This document shows positions 51,906 to 60,002 of a stretch of 64,000 bases of DNA, in pieces. The stretch spans positions 930,001 to 994,000 of the forward strand of contig OZ241740.1 of NCBI GenBank assembly GCA_965200975.1. The letters are read 5' to 3'. This DNA is from S5-327 sp965200975. GTDB taxonomy: Bacteria > Chloroflexota > Dehalococcoidia > Lucifugimonadales > Australimonadaceae. The first letter of the stretch is position 1; every line of letters starts with the position of its first letter. Position numbers and translations under genes: made by a program. Under the pieces are notes generated by a model that made no database searches, was not told the origin of the DNA, and saw only the letters and a program-made list of their open reading frames with translations.

Positions 51906-52736
51906 ATGGGCACAGGACAGCTCGACGGCAAGGTCACGATTGTTACGGGCGCGGGGAGCAGCCGCGGCATGGGCCGGGTTATGGCGCTGGCGCTCGTGGA
52001 GGCCGGCGCGCGGGTGGCGATGCTCGACGTGGACGCCGCATCGCTGGACCGAACGGCGCAGGAGGCGCGCGACCTCGGCGGCGGCGACGCCGCAGTCGGA
52101 ATCGTGGCCGACATCGCCGACTGGGAGGACGCCCAGCGCGCAGTGGGAGAGACGATCAGCCAATTGGGGGGTCTGCACATTCTCGTAAACCACGCCGGCG
52201 TGAACCCCCGGCTGGCGGGTCTGCCCGAAGACGCCAACCCCTCGTTCTGGGAGCTTCCCGTCGGCGTATGGTCTCGTATGGTCGATGTGAACGTGAGCGG
52301 GCCGTTCTATATGGCGCGCGCGGCTGTAGGCCATATGGTCGCCCAGGGCTGGGGACGCGTTATCGGCGTCACCACGAGCCTCGACACGATGATACGCAGC
52401 CTCCCCTATGGGCCGACGAAGGCGGCGCACGAGGCGCTCGTCGCGTGTATGGCGCCCGAGGTTGCGGGGACGGGCGTAACGGTGAACGCCCTGCTTCCCG
52501 GCGGCGGCACGAACACGAATTTCGGCGGCGATGGCCTTCCCGACCCGGAGAGGCTGGAGCCGGGGGTAATGGGCCCGCCAGCCGTATGGCTTGCGTCCGA
52601 CGCCGCAGCCGGCGTGAACGGGAGGCGCGTCATCGCTATGTACTGGGACGCGTCGAAGACGGCTGAGGAGAACCTTGCCGCCGCTTCGGCGCCCGCCGCA
52701 TGGCCGCAACTCGGACGGCAGGCGTCTTCGCAGTAG
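51906..52736 (+). CDS. Short-chain dehydrogenase/reductase
   Basis: This 276-residue oxidoreductase has the loop IVTGAGSSRGMGRVMALAL (residues 10-28), NAG-equivalent NHAGVN near 97, TTSL near 157 and catalytic YGPTK near 168. The substrate-pocket tail includes LLPGGGTNTNFGG. It lacks the 10-residue insertion of the SDR at 35479. It is a single-gene unit upstream of an intergenic repeat. The specific alcohol or ketone substrate cannot be told. Confidence 0.87.
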   Translation: MGTGQLDGKVTIVTGAGSSRGMGRVMALALVEAGARVAMLDVDAASLDRTAQEARDLGGGDAAVGIVADIADWEDAQRAVGETISQLGGLHILVNHAGVNPRLAGLPEDANPSFWELPVGVWSRMVDVNVSGPFYMARAAVGHMVAQGWGRVIGVTTSLDTMIRSLPYGPTKAAHEALVACMAPEVAGTGVTVNALLPGGGTNTNFGGDGLPDPERLEPGVMGPPAVWLASDAAAGVNGRRVIAMYWDASKTAEENLAAASAPAAWPQLGRQASSQ

Positions 52737-52787
52737 GCAGCGTCCGCTTCTCCGGGCGTCGCCCTTGCCTCGTAGCTCCCTTCCGTA

Positions 52788-52890
52788 ACTGCTCAGAGCG
52801 CATGAGTTGGCGCGATAACGGCGGATTGGGAGTCAGCGCTGGCGCGCTGCTGGGAGAGCGTTCGCTCCCCCAGACCCCCTGGGAGCCCGG
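52788..52890. repeat. Intergenic repeat element, copy F
   Basis: A full-length copy: CTGCTCAGAGCG, CATGAGTTGGCGCGATAACG, GTCAGCGCTGGCGCGCTGC, then GGGAGAGCG / CGCTCCCCC hairpin and AGACCCCCTGG. It fills the 175-base convergent gap between the SDR and amidohydrolase genes. Confidence 0.68.
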
Positions 52891-52911
52891 TGGCGGCGCT
52901 GCTGCTGCGCG

Positions 52912-53991
52912 TTACAGGCCGTAGAAGGCTTTGGGGTTGTCGTGCGTCATCTTATGCACGACCCCCTCGGGAACCTCGCCGCGCTCGACCCGCTCCTCCA
53001 GCATGCGGCGGAACTCGAGCTCGTGGGAGGTGTCCTGGTGCGTGTAGTCGGAGCCGACGATGAGGTTGTCCTCGCTGATGTAGTTGAGGATCATGAGGAT
53101 GTCCTCATCGACCTGGCAGCCGACGTAGACGCGGTTGCTCTTGAAGAGGTCGTCTTCGACGGCGAACTCGAGCGTGCGTCCCCCGACATTGCTCGAAAAC
53201 TTGTGGCGGTCGTGCAGGCGGCGCAGCTGGTAGTCGACGAACGGGACCCATGAGGCGCCGGACTCGACGCAGCCGAACCGGAGTCCGGGGAAGCTGGCGG
53301 GAACGTTGTCCTCGAGCAGGGCGTAGACCCCGTTGATTGCGGGCGCCTTGGAGCGCATCAGGCCGCGCCGCTCCTCCGGGCTGCCGCTGCCGGTGTGGAA
53401 GCAGATGGGCATATTGAGGCGCTCGGCCTCCTCGTAGACCGGGAAGAAGTAGGGGTCGTTCGGCTGATGCCCGACCTCGCCGTCGCCCTTCTTGAAGACG
53501 CCGCACGCGCCGTAGTCCTTGGCGAACCGGAGCTCCGCGACCGTGGCCTCGATGTCGGCAAGCGGCGGCACGCAGACCCAGCGGAGCCTTCCCCCGGACT
53601 CTGCGCAGCGGTCGGCGAGCCACCGGTTGTAGCTGCGCGCGAGGGCGACCTGCGCCTCGGGCGTTGCGGCGGGCGTCTGCAGGAAGAAGGTGGGGTAGAT
53701 GACCTGCACGTCCGTGCCGAGCTCGTCCATATGGCGGAGCCGGGCCTGCACGTCGAGCAGCTCGCGCGCCTCGACTCGCGTGCCGCTCTTGGAGTCGTTG
53801 CGCACCACGCGCCGGGTGCGGACGCCGTCGACGACCCAGTCGCGCAGTTCGGGGCGGTCGGGCGCCGCGTCGGGGTTGGGGCGGTAGTCGGTTACGGGCC
53901 TGAAGCGCTCGTCCTCAGGCGGCATGTACTCCCAGGTGGCGTCGGTCTCGTCGACGTGGGTATCGGCGTCGATGACGTTGGCGAGTCTCAT
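52912..53991 (-). CDS. Amidohydrolase family 2 (ACMSD-like) metal hydrolase
   Basis: This 359-residue TIM-barrel enzyme has an N-terminal DADTHVDE, a pattern close to the metal-binding D-x-H of the family, ICFHTGSGSP near residue 200, GCVESGASWVPF near 240 and GSDYTHQDTSHE near 320 with the late aspartate. These are landmarks of amidohydrolase family 2 (aminocarboxymuconate-semialdehyde decarboxylase and resorcylate decarboxylase relatives), enzymes often used in aromatic acid breakdown. ATG at 53991 has GGGAGG upstream. It follows mdh on the same strand but is separated from it by a hairpin. Confidence 0.85.
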   Translation of the reverse strand: MRLANVIDADTHVDETDATWEYMPPEDERFRPVTDYRPNPDAAPDRPELRDWVVDGVRTRRVVRNDSKSGTRVEARELLDVQARLRHMDELGTDVQVIYPTFFLQTPAATPEAQVALARSYNRWLADRCAESGGRLRWVCVPPLADIEATVAELRFAKDYGACGVFKKGDGEVGHQPNDPYFFPVYEEAERLNMPICFHTGSGSPEERRGLMRSKAPAINGVYALLEDNVPASFPGLRFGCVESGASWVPFVDYQLRRLHDRHKFSSNVGGRTLEFAVEDDLFKSNRVYVGCQVDEDILMILNYISEDNLIVGSDYTHQDTSHELEFRRMLEERVERGEVPEGVVHKMTHDNPKAFYGL

Positions 53992-54072
53992 AAGGCAGCC
54001 TCCCGTTCTGCGGTCTGCGACGAATAGCGCGATAGCAGGGATGCTATGCCGGCGGGATGCGATGCGCAAGAA

Positions 54073-54104
54073 GAGGAGGGGCCGCACGCGGGCGGCCCCT
54101 CCTC
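54073..54104 (-). terminator. Hairpin terminator after mdh
   Basis: A perfect 13-base stem (GAGGAGGGGCCGC and its complement) closes a 6-base loop, 29 bases after the mdh stop on the minus strand. The following minus-strand text is CTTCTTG. Confidence 0.7.
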
Positions 54105-54132
54105 AACGTAGCCTCGAAAGAGTTTGCGCGCC

Positions 54133-55074
54133 TTACGCCTCGGGCGCGTTCGCCATAACCTCGACGAGCTCGCGGACGGCGTCGGCCGACTTGTCGAGCA
54201 GCGCCTTCTCGTCGTCGGTGAGGTCGAGTTCGACCACCCTTTCGACTCCGCCGGCGCCGAGGATAACCGGCACGCCCATGTAGATGCCGTCGATGCCGTA
54301 CTCGCCCTCCAGCAGCGCGGCGCAGGGGAGCAGCCGCTTCTGGTCGAGCAGAATGGCGTCGACCATCTCGGCGATGGCGGCGGAGGGGGCGTAGAAGGCG
54401 CTCCCCGTCTTGAGGAGGGCGACGATCTCGCCGCCGCCGCCCTGCGTGCGCTTGACGATGCGCTCGAGCGCATCGGCGCTGAGCAGGTCGCTGATTGGAA
54501 CGCCGCCTACCGTGGTGTACTTCGTGAGCGGCACCATCTGGTCGCCGTGGCCGCCGAGGACGTAGGCCTGCACGTCCTTCACCGAGACGTTGAGCTCCTC
54601 GGCGAGGAAGGTGCGGAAGCGCGCCGTGTCGAGGACGCCGGCCATGCCGACGACGCGGCTCTTGGGGAGCCCCGCCAGCCCGTACGCGTGCTGCACCATT
54701 GCATCGAGCGGGTTCGACACGACGATAAGCGTGGCGTTCGGGGAGCGGCTTGTTACTTCGTTGACGACGGAGCCGACGATGCGCATGTTGGTGAACAGCA
54801 GGTCGTCGCGGCTCATGCCCGGCTTGCGGGCGATGCCTGCGGTCACGACCACGACGTCGGAGTCCGCGGACTCGTCGTAGCCGTTCGAGCCGATGATGCT
54901 GGCGTCGACGCCGAGAACGGGGCCGGACTCCGCGATGTCGAGGGCTTTGCCCTGCGGCATATCCTCGACGACGTCGACGAGAACGATGTCCATATAGCCG
55001 CGCTCATAGAGGCGCTGGGCGGTAGTGGCGCCGACGTTGCCGGCGCCGACGACGGTTACTTTCTTGCGTGCCAT
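54133..55074 (-). CDS. mdh: Malate dehydrogenase
   Basis: This 313-residue LDH-like malate dehydrogenase has the NAD loop VVGAGNVGATTAQRL (residues 6-20), an aspartate DVVEDMPQGKALD at the end of strand 2 (NAD preference), the catalytic GGHGDQMVP near residue 175 and an arginine-bearing GIARKPGMSRDDLL loop. MSRDD with arginine is the malate-type specificity loop. It interconverts malate and oxaloacetate and stands next to an isocitrate-type dehydrogenase on the same strand. Confidence 0.93.
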   Translation of the reverse strand: MARKKVTVVGAGNVGATTAQRLYERGYMDIVLVDVVEDMPQGKALDIAESGPVLGVDASIIGSNGYDESADSDVVVVTAGIARKPGMSRDDLLFTNMRIVGSVVNEVTSRSPNATLIVVSNPLDAMVQHAYGLAGLPKSRVVGMAGVLDTARFRTFLAEELNVSVKDVQAYVLGGHGDQMVPLTKYTTVGGVPISDLLSADALERIVKRTQGGGGEIVALLKTGSAFYAPSAAIAEMVDAILLDQKRLLPCAALLEGEYGIDGIYMGVPVILGAGGVERVVELDLTDDEKALLDKSADAVRELVEVMANAPEA

Positions 55075-55174
55075 TGGCGTGTGTCGTGATCCTTCCTGCT
55101 AGAGATTCCTGCTTTGAGATTGCGAGCGCGAGCTTGCGGTCGCGAGTCGCCTAATTGCCTGATTGTCCCGGCGC

Positions 55175-56377
55175 CTAGCCGCGAACGTATCCTTCCCACT
55201 TCTCCTTGAGGCTGGAGTCGTTGACGGTGTCGACGACGTACTGCCCGAACTCGGCGGTGGTGGCGCCGGTGCTGCGTCCGGTGGTTACGGCCTTGCGCTC
55301 GTACTGTCCGCACACGTCGAGGGCCATATTGACCTTCTCACCGAGCTCGGGGAAGCCGATGTGGTCGAGCAGCATCGCGCCTGCGCGGACCATCGAGCTT
55401 GGGTCGGCGTACTGCGCCCGGCCCTCGGTGACCATGCGGGGAGCGCTGCCGTGGATCGCCTCGAACATGGCGTACTCCAGCCCGATGTTGGCGGAGCCGG
55501 CGGTCCCGACGCCGCCCTGTATCTGCGCCGCCTCGTCGGTGAGGATGTCGCCGTACATATTGGGGAGCGCGAGCACCTGGAACTCGTTGCGGCGGGCGGT
55601 GTCGATCAGCTTGGCCGTCATAATGTCGATGTACCAGGCGTCCCACGAAATGCCGAGGTAGTTCTCCGCGACCTCGCGGGCGACGTCGAGGAACTTGCCG
55701 TCGGTGGTCTTGACGATGTTCGCCTTGGTGACGATAGTGACGCGCTCCTTGCCGGTCTTCCGGGCGTGGGCGAAGGCGGCGTTGATGATGCGCCGCGACC
55801 CCTGCGTGGTGATGACCCGGAAGTCCATGGCGAGGTCGTCGGTGATGTTGATGCCGTTCGAGCCGAGGGCGTACATATCCTCGGTATTCTCCCGGAAGAA
55901 CGTCCAGTCGATGTCTTCGGCGGGGATGCGGACGGGCCGGACGTTCGCGAAGAGGTCGAGCGCCTTCCGCATCGAGACGTTCGCGCTCTCGATGTTCGGC
56001 CAGCCGTCGCCCCTCTCCGGGGTGTGCGTCGGGCCCTTGAGCGTTACGTGGCAGTCCTTGATTTCGGCGAGCACGTCGTTGGGGATCGACTGAAGCTTCT
56101 CGGCGCGGTTCTCGATGGTGAGCCCCTCGATGTTGCGGAACTCGACCTTGCCCGAGTCGACCTCGCTGGCGAGGAGCTGCTCGAGGACGCGCTGGGACTC
56201 GTAGGTGATGGTCGGGCCGATGCCGTCGCCGCCGAGGAGCCCGATGACGATAGGGCTGATTTGCGAGTAGTCGGTGGGTTCGGGGGCTTGCTTCAGCCGC
56301 TCGACGCGTTCGAGCTGGCTCGCCACGAGTCCTCCGAAGTGTTCCTTTGCTGCTTCGATAACGCCATTGTCAGCCAA
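55175..56377 (-). CDS. Isocitrate/isopropylmalate-type dehydrogenase
   Basis: This 400-residue beta-decarboxylating dehydrogenase has GLLGGDGIGPTIT near residue 46, the phosphate/substrate serine region NVSMRKALDLFANVRPVR near 135, FFRENTEDMYALG near 160, the K-x-N-x-x-K-T-T block (TKANIVKTTDG) near 220 and NMYGDILTDEAAQIQGGVG near 275. The length and the RENTEDMYAL text favour isocitrate dehydrogenase, but isopropylmalate or homoisocitrate use cannot be excluded. The start is a TTG at 56377 with AAAGGAG seven bases upstream; earlier codons of the frame lack homology. Confidence 0.85.
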   Translation of the reverse strand: MADNGVIEAAKEHFGGLVASQLERVERLKQAPEPTDYSQISPIVIGLLGGDGIGPTITYESQRVLEQLLASEVDSGKVEFRNIEGLTIENRAEKLQSIPNDVLAEIKDCHVTLKGPTHTPERGDGWPNIESANVSMRKALDLFANVRPVRIPAEDIDWTFFRENTEDMYALGSNGINITDDLAMDFRVITTQGSRRIINAAFAHARKTGKERVTIVTKANIVKTTDGKFLDVAREVAENYLGISWDAWYIDIMTAKLIDTARRNEFQVLALPNMYGDILTDEAAQIQGGVGTAGSANIGLEYAMFEAIHGSAPRMVTEGRAQYADPSSMVRAGAMLLDHIGFPELGEKVNMALDVCGQYERKAVTTGRSTGATTAEFGQYVVDTVNDSSLKEKWEGYVRG

Positions 56378-56653
56378 TGTTCGGCTCCTTTCTGATGAGC
56401 GGCGCGCCTTGCATGAGCGCGGATGCGAGGGGCGAGGGGGGACGGCGGGGCGACTAGCCCTCGCCGGCAAGCCGCGAGATGCGCGCCAGCGGCTCCTGCC
56501 AGCCCCTGCGAGGGGGCCGACGCAGATTATAGGAGCGGGCAGGGTAACGGGCAAGCGCGAGGGGGTGGGGTGGGGGAGGGGTTGCCATTTGGTGATTGTG
56601 CGAAGGGCGCATGCCTCTCTGAGCGGCCAAGGCCGCCTGAGGTCGGCGCGGCG

Positions 56654-59600
56654 CTAAGCAAACTTGTCGCGGTCGCCGAATACGATCAGGTCGTCGCCTT
56701 CCCAGTAGGCCATGCTGTCCACGATCTCCATCGTCTTGACGCTTACCGTGCAGACGCGGCGCAGGAGGTCGATGACGCGCTCCTTGTGGTCTGCGAAGCG
56801 ATAGGGTTCGAAGCGTTTGGCAATGGCGGGATCCTTGGGCTTGCGCTCTTTGTACTGGTCGAGCACCCACTCGAGCGCGGAGCGGCTGCCGAGGCGGTAG
56901 CGCCAGGCGTCCGCAGGAACGCCTGTTAGCCGCGTCGCGTCGTCGAGGATGATGACGCCGCGCTCCTTGTCGGCTCGGAGTTTCGGCTTGCCCGGCTCTG
57001 CGCTCGTCTCGACGCGTTCCAGTGGGTGCGGTTCCGCGGACTCGAACCCGATGTGCAGGTCGAGCAGCTCCCGGCCCATGCGCGCCCAGAGGTCGAAGTC
57101 GTGGTAGAAGGGCAGGCGCGGGAACTCGCGCAGCAGGTCTGTCGCGTAGTCGTGCCGGTAGACCGGGTCGTGCAGCACCGCGTAGGTGTAGGCGAAGATG
57201 TCGTCGGGGCCGATGCCGTCCGAGTAGAGGCGCTCGAAGTCCTCTCCCCACTCCTTGCGGTAGTGCTCGTTGACCTGCCGCAACCCCCACTCCGTGATAT
57301 TGCTGACGCGCTCGCCGCCCGCCGTATAGCGGTAGCGGGGAAGGCATTGGGTGTCTCCGGTGAAATGAAGGTCAACGACTCTGTCAGAGGCTAGAACATA
57401 GAAATCCTTACGGTTCACGCAAAAACAGATGACTCTATTCTCGTTAGCGGCGCCATTGGGGAAGACAGATGGTAGTTGGTAGAGCACCTCATTCAAGTTC
57501 TGATTGTAGTATAGCGATTTTCTAACGAATGGACGAAAAGAAGCTTGACGAATATTATCTGCGCTAAACCTGTTCGATATGTTTAAGCGCAGTTGTCGTT
57601 TGAGGTCCCGCGTCCATTTGATATCCGACCCAAGTGTTGCCTCATCCAGAAGCTTTCTGGTGTAGCGTTCACGAGTATCTTCATACCGCCTAATGAAAGT
57701 ATGAACCTTTGCTGTAAGCATTTGGGAATTGAAATCATAAACCCATTCATCTCTGTTCGTCACAGCACCCATGGAGTACAGCTTGAACACGGCATGCTCT
57801 TCAACAAGGCGCTTGGCGAGTTTCGTTTCGCGATTGGCAAGTGGAGCCAACGCCTCAAAACTAGAGTTGGTGTGGTTGAGCCAGTTAGATTTCGCGTCAG
57901 GCATGATATCTATAAATTCAGTAGTAATTAGGTCTAGTAACTGTAACTCAGCGAGCTTTTGAGGGCGAGAGTGTATATCTTCCAGAGCATGATAATGGAT
58001 ACCCCCCCCCCCCCCGCCTATATCTGTTCCTTTTCTCACAAAAAACCCCACTGCTACGCCAGCCATGATTCCGAAAACATTTCCCACGTTGCCATTACTT
58101 CGGACATCTCCGCCTAAGTCAATGATATAGAGATCGCTAAACTCCTGTGGCGCTATCTTTCGGAATCCGTCGTCTTGATAAGCGTCTATGTATGAACGAT
58201 TGGTAATGAACGCGATAATTCCATCATCAGCCAGCCTGTCAGACGCCCAGCGAACGAAGCGTTTGTACATATCGTACTGCTTCGTTTTTTGAGCCGCGCT
58301 GGCGGCGACATAGGTTCCCTTGATGCGGCGGTCTATCTCCGGATATTCGCGGTTCTTGTTGTTGTCGTTCGCGTTCTGCTGGTTCGCGTTGTACGGCGGA
58401 TTGCCGATAATGACGCTGATGGTCTTCGCGTTCTGTTCCTGAACGCGGATCCAGTTCTCCTCGGACATAGCGCCGAGATTGAACGTGCTTTGGCGCTGCA
58501 CCGAACTGCCGGTTGCTCCGGTCTGTTGCCAGCCCATGTTGTCGAGCGTATCGACGAAGCAGAGATTGGGAAACGCCACGTAGCGGCCTGTGCGCTCTTT
58601 GTAGGTGTATTCGATATTGAGGTTGGCGATGTAGTAAGGGAGGATAGCCACCTCGTTGGCATGCATCTCGTGGCGGTATTTGTGCTCCAGGCGGTCGAGC
58701 GGCAGGTAGTTGATGAGGTTCGTGATGAACGTGCCCGTGCCGGTTGCGGGGTCGAGGATCTGCACATTGTCGTCGGCAAGCCTCCGCCCGAAGTGCCTTT
58801 GCAGCAAGTAGTCGGCGCCGCGAATCATAAAGTCCACGATTTCGTTGGGCGTGTAGACGACGCCGAGCCGGTCGGCGGCAAGAGGGTTGTACGCCTTGTA
58901 GAAATCCTCGTAGATGGCCTTGAGGAACTGTTGTTTCTCGGCGTAGTCGGCGATCTGGTCGGCGGAGCGCCCAATCGCCCCGTAGTAGGCGCGGAGCCGA
59001 TCTATTGCCTCGCGGCGTACATCGCCGGTGAAGAAGGTCTGTTCGAGGGCGTCGAGGCGCTGGGCGATGTTGTTCTCGCGGTGGAACTGCTCCTCTCCGA
59101 ACACGCGCAGAAAGATGTCCTTGGTGAGGATGTGCTGGAGGAGCATCTCTCGCACATCCGCCTCCGCGACGTTGGGGCCGATGGTCTGGCGGCAGAGGTC
59201 GAGGAAGGCTGCTGCAGCCTGTTGGTAGTCCTCGCTGCCGTCTTCGGCCTCCTCTATCGTCTCGCGGAGGTTCTTAAGCACCTCCGGGAGGTCGGCGTTG
59301 AACTGGATGCGCGCTTGCCGGAACGCCTCGATCTCCGGCAGTTCGTGATCGAGGAAGCGGCGGATGAGGCGGTGAAGCTCGTCCGGGCGCGCCATATTGA
59401 CGCGCATCGCTTCCCCGCCGTTCTGAAAGAGGACGGCAGTCCGCGAGTCCTCGAAGATAATGTTGTCGCGGGGGTAGCCGCGGTTGAACTTGCGCTGTAT
59501 CTCTGCGTCGAGGTCGTCGGCGGTGTCCTTCGCCTCCCAGTAGCCGCGCGCCATCCGGAGAGCGTCCTTCACTGTGCCGTCGGGCTTGACGCCGGAAGGC

Positions 59601-59767
59601 AGCGCGAGCTCGGCGACGAGCACCATGCGCTCGCGATTATCGTCGCAGTAGGCGGTCAGGCAGCTCTCGAATGCTCGACGGGTGCTCTGCTCGTTGGTCG
59701 AACCGCCGAACGTGATGAGGTCTCGCAGATCCTCGTAGTAGCGCTCGATATGCGGGTAGGAAGGCAT
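56654..59767 (-). CDS. Single-chain restriction-modification enzyme (N6-adenine, type ISP/IIG-like)
   Basis: This 1037-residue protein joins a PD-(D/E)xK nuclease (PDGT at 62-65, WEAK ending at K80), a helical connector, an N6-adenine methyltransferase (motif I DPATGTGTF at 339-347, motif IV NPPY at 456-459) and a long C-terminal target-recognition region. Type ISP enzymes also have a helicase between nuclease and methylase; none is seen here, so a type IIG-like layout is likelier. A run of 14 G in the coding strand (58015-58002) encodes Gly585-Gly589; a one-base slip either way hits a stop within about 30 codons. Bases about 57330-58330 are clearly AT-richer than the rest, suggesting an exchanged recognition segment. 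Confidence 0.88.
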   Translation of the reverse strand: MPSYPHIERYYEDLRDLITFGGSTNEQSTRRAFESCLTAYCDDNRERMVLVAELALPSGVKPDGTVKDALRMARGYWEAKDTADDLDAEIQRKFNRGYPRDNIIFEDSRTAVLFQNGGEAMRVNMARPDELHRLIRRFLDHELPEIEAFRQARIQFNADLPEVLKNLRETIEEAEDGSEDYQQAAAAFLDLCRQTIGPNVAEADVREMLLQHILTKDIFLRVFGEEQFHRENNIAQRLDALEQTFFTGDVRREAIDRLRAYYGAIGRSADQIADYAEKQQFLKAIYEDFYKAYNPLAADRLGVVYTPNEIVDFMIRGADYLLQRHFGRRLADDNVQILDPATGTGTFITNLINYLPLDRLEHKYRHEMHANEVAILPYYIANLNIEYTYKERTGRYVAFPNLCFVDTLDNMGWQQTGATGSSVQRQSTFNLGAMSEENWIRVQEQNAKTISVIIGNPPYNANQQNANDNNKNREYPEIDRRIKGTYVAASAAQKTKQYDMYKRFVRWASDRLADDGIIAFITNRSYIDAYQDDGFRKIAPQEFSDLYIIDLGGDVRSNGNVGNVFGIMAGVAVGFFVRKGTDIGGGGGGIHYHALEDIHSRPQKLAELQLLDLITTEFIDIMPDAKSNWLNHTNSSFEALAPLANRETKLAKRLVEEHAVFKLYSMGAVTNRDEWVYDFNSQMLTAKVHTFIRRYEDTRERYTRKLLDEATLGSDIKWTRDLKRQLRLNISNRFSADNIRQASFRPFVRKSLYYNQNLNEVLYQLPSVFPNGAANENRVICFCVNRKDFYVLASDRVVDLHFTGDTQCLPRYRYTAGGERVSNITEWGLRQVNEHYRKEWGEDFERLYSDGIGPDDIFAYTYAVLHDPVYRHDYATDLLREFPRLPFYHDFDLWARMGRELLDLHIGFESAEPHPLERVETSAEPGKPKLRADKERGVIILDDATRLTGVPADAWRYRLGSRSALEWVLDQYKERKPKDPAIAKRFEPYRFADHKERVIDLLRRVCTVSVKTMEIVDSMAYWEGDDLIVFGDRDKFA
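58002..58015. repeat. Homopolymer tract of 14 C (14 G in the coding strand)
   Basis: It lies inside the restriction-modification gene, 33 residues... beyond residue 550, in the region after methylase motif IV. The present length keeps the frame open. Thirteen G would lead to TAG and fifteen G to TGA shortly after, so the tract could switch the gene by slipped-strand mispairing. Confidence 0.9.
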
Positions 59768-59803
59768 AGGCGCATTATACCGGGGAGTGAGTGGGCCGCC
59801 CCC

Positions 59804-59983
59804 CTAACCCCCCGCTTGCGGGTTGACCGGCGACTCCTCGAGGGGGACGACGTCCTCGCGGGTTAGGGTGGTCTGCTCCCAGAGCTCGTAGGGGAGCTCC
59901 TCGGCGACGGCGGCGGCCTCCTTCTCGTTGGCGGCGTCGACCGTCGTGCGGTAGAGCACCTCGTGGGTCACGAGAAACTTCAT
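59804..59983 (-). CDS. Small conserved-looking protein downstream of the carboxylase beta subunit
   Basis: This 59-residue soluble protein opens MKFLVTHEVLYRTTVDAANEKEAAAVAEEL and ends in a Pro/Gly-rich tail. The first part reads like a short beta-alpha unit in which a strand is followed by a helix, as in small proteins where a C-terminal domain handles acidic residues; no family is assigned. It begins 19 bases after the carboxylase stop on the same strand, so it is likely the last gene of that operon. The longer frame upstream overlaps the carboxylase gene and is rejected. Confidence 0.62.
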   Translation of the reverse strand: MKFLVTHEVLYRTTVDAANEKEAAAVAEELPYELWEQTTLTREDVVPLEESPVNPQAGG

Positions 59984-60002
59984 GGCGTTGCGGCGTGCAG
60001 CC

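Noticed and set aside
57330..58330. AT-rich patch as an inserted mobile element
   Set aside because: The reading frame continues through it without interruption and there are no inverted repeats or transposase; segment exchange is simpler.
58289..59866. 525-codon open frame antisense to the restriction-modification gene
   Set aside because: Valine/leucine/glycine/glutamate-rich shadow. The opposite strand encodes nuclease and methylase motifs in the right order.
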